Source: Chloroflexota bacterium
GTDB taxonomy: Bacteria; Chloroflexota; Dormibacteria; Dormibacterales; Dormibacteraceae
Reading direction: 5' to 3'
DNA: 5,988 bases
NCBI GenBank assembly: GCA_005880345.1
Contig: VBGE01000058.1
Coordinates: 1-5,988, forward strand
Positions 5,940 through 5,988 of the stretch are shown here, one piece after another (the first letter of the stretch is position 1; each line of letters opens with the position of its first letter). The translations under genes were made by a program, and so were the position numbers. The notes below the pieces were generated by a model. The model had not been told where the DNA came from. It saw only the letters and a list, made by a program, of their open reading frames with translations, and did no database searches.

Positions 5940-5988
5940 ACTTGAGCTGGAATTCCGGCGATGCGAGCGCGACAAACCATCGCGCCCG
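5938..5988 (-). CDS. C-terminal end of a DUF1800 family protein (partial)
   Basis: Only the last 16 codons and the TAG stop (5938-5940) are inside the window. They read RARWFVALASPEFQLK. The ending (L..ASPEFQ.K) matches the usual C-terminus of DUF1800 proteins, which are typically encoded immediately before a DUF1501 gene. The stop lies 11 bases before the DUF1501 ATG, consistent with one operon. The call rests on a short match plus the known gene pair; the body of the gene is beyond the right edge. Confidence 0.7.
   Translation of the reverse strand, partial: RARWFVALASPEFQLK

Overview
The window is bacterial, GC-rich and gene-dense. It has two convergent blocks separated by a 274-base gap. 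The Tat signal, the lipoprotein-like signal and the DUF1800/DUF1501 pair fit a free-living, GC-rich environmental bacterium. A soil Chloroflexota, Dormibacterota or actinobacterial lineage is my guess; nothing in the window fixes the taxon.

The plus-strand block (about 1-2897) starts with a DUF4261-type protein whose left end touches the window edge. Next is the 5' part of a lipoprotein gene, which loses its reading frame near position 1020. The 3' part of a different gene follows in another frame: a single-pass membrane protein with an extracytoplasmic domain. That gene is joined by a GTGA stop/start overlap to a PrsW-family intramembrane metalloprotease. One frame happens to stay open from the lipoprotein ATG (804) to the PrsW stop (2897), so an automatic caller could report one false 697-residue protein. 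The coding evidence instead shows three separate units.

The gap (2898-3171) has no convincing gene. It holds a TTC run, three copies of TCGGTCGAT, a short inverted repeat, and a weak hairpin followed by six T residues that may end the plus-strand transcript.

The minus-strand block (5988 down to 3172) reads as one tight operon of five genes. In order they are the last 16 codons of a probable DUF1800 protein, a Tat-exported DUF1501 protein, a 76-residue membrane-anchored peptide starting at TTG, an ApbE-type FAD:protein FMN transferase, and a ferric-reductase-like haem membrane protein. Successive junctions are an 11-base gap, a 2-base gap, an 11-base overlap and another 11-base overlap. ApbE beside a haem membrane protein suggests electron transfer to a covalently flavinylated extracytoplasmic protein, but no flavin acceptor is visible in the window.

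The points most worth checking are the gene junction near 1020-1036, an apparent in-frame loss of a conserved block in the DUF1501 protein, the NADPH-oxidase-like histidine spacing in the haem protein, and the coupling of PrsW to an unrecognised membrane protein. I saw no tRNA, rRNA, CRISPR array or insertion sequence.
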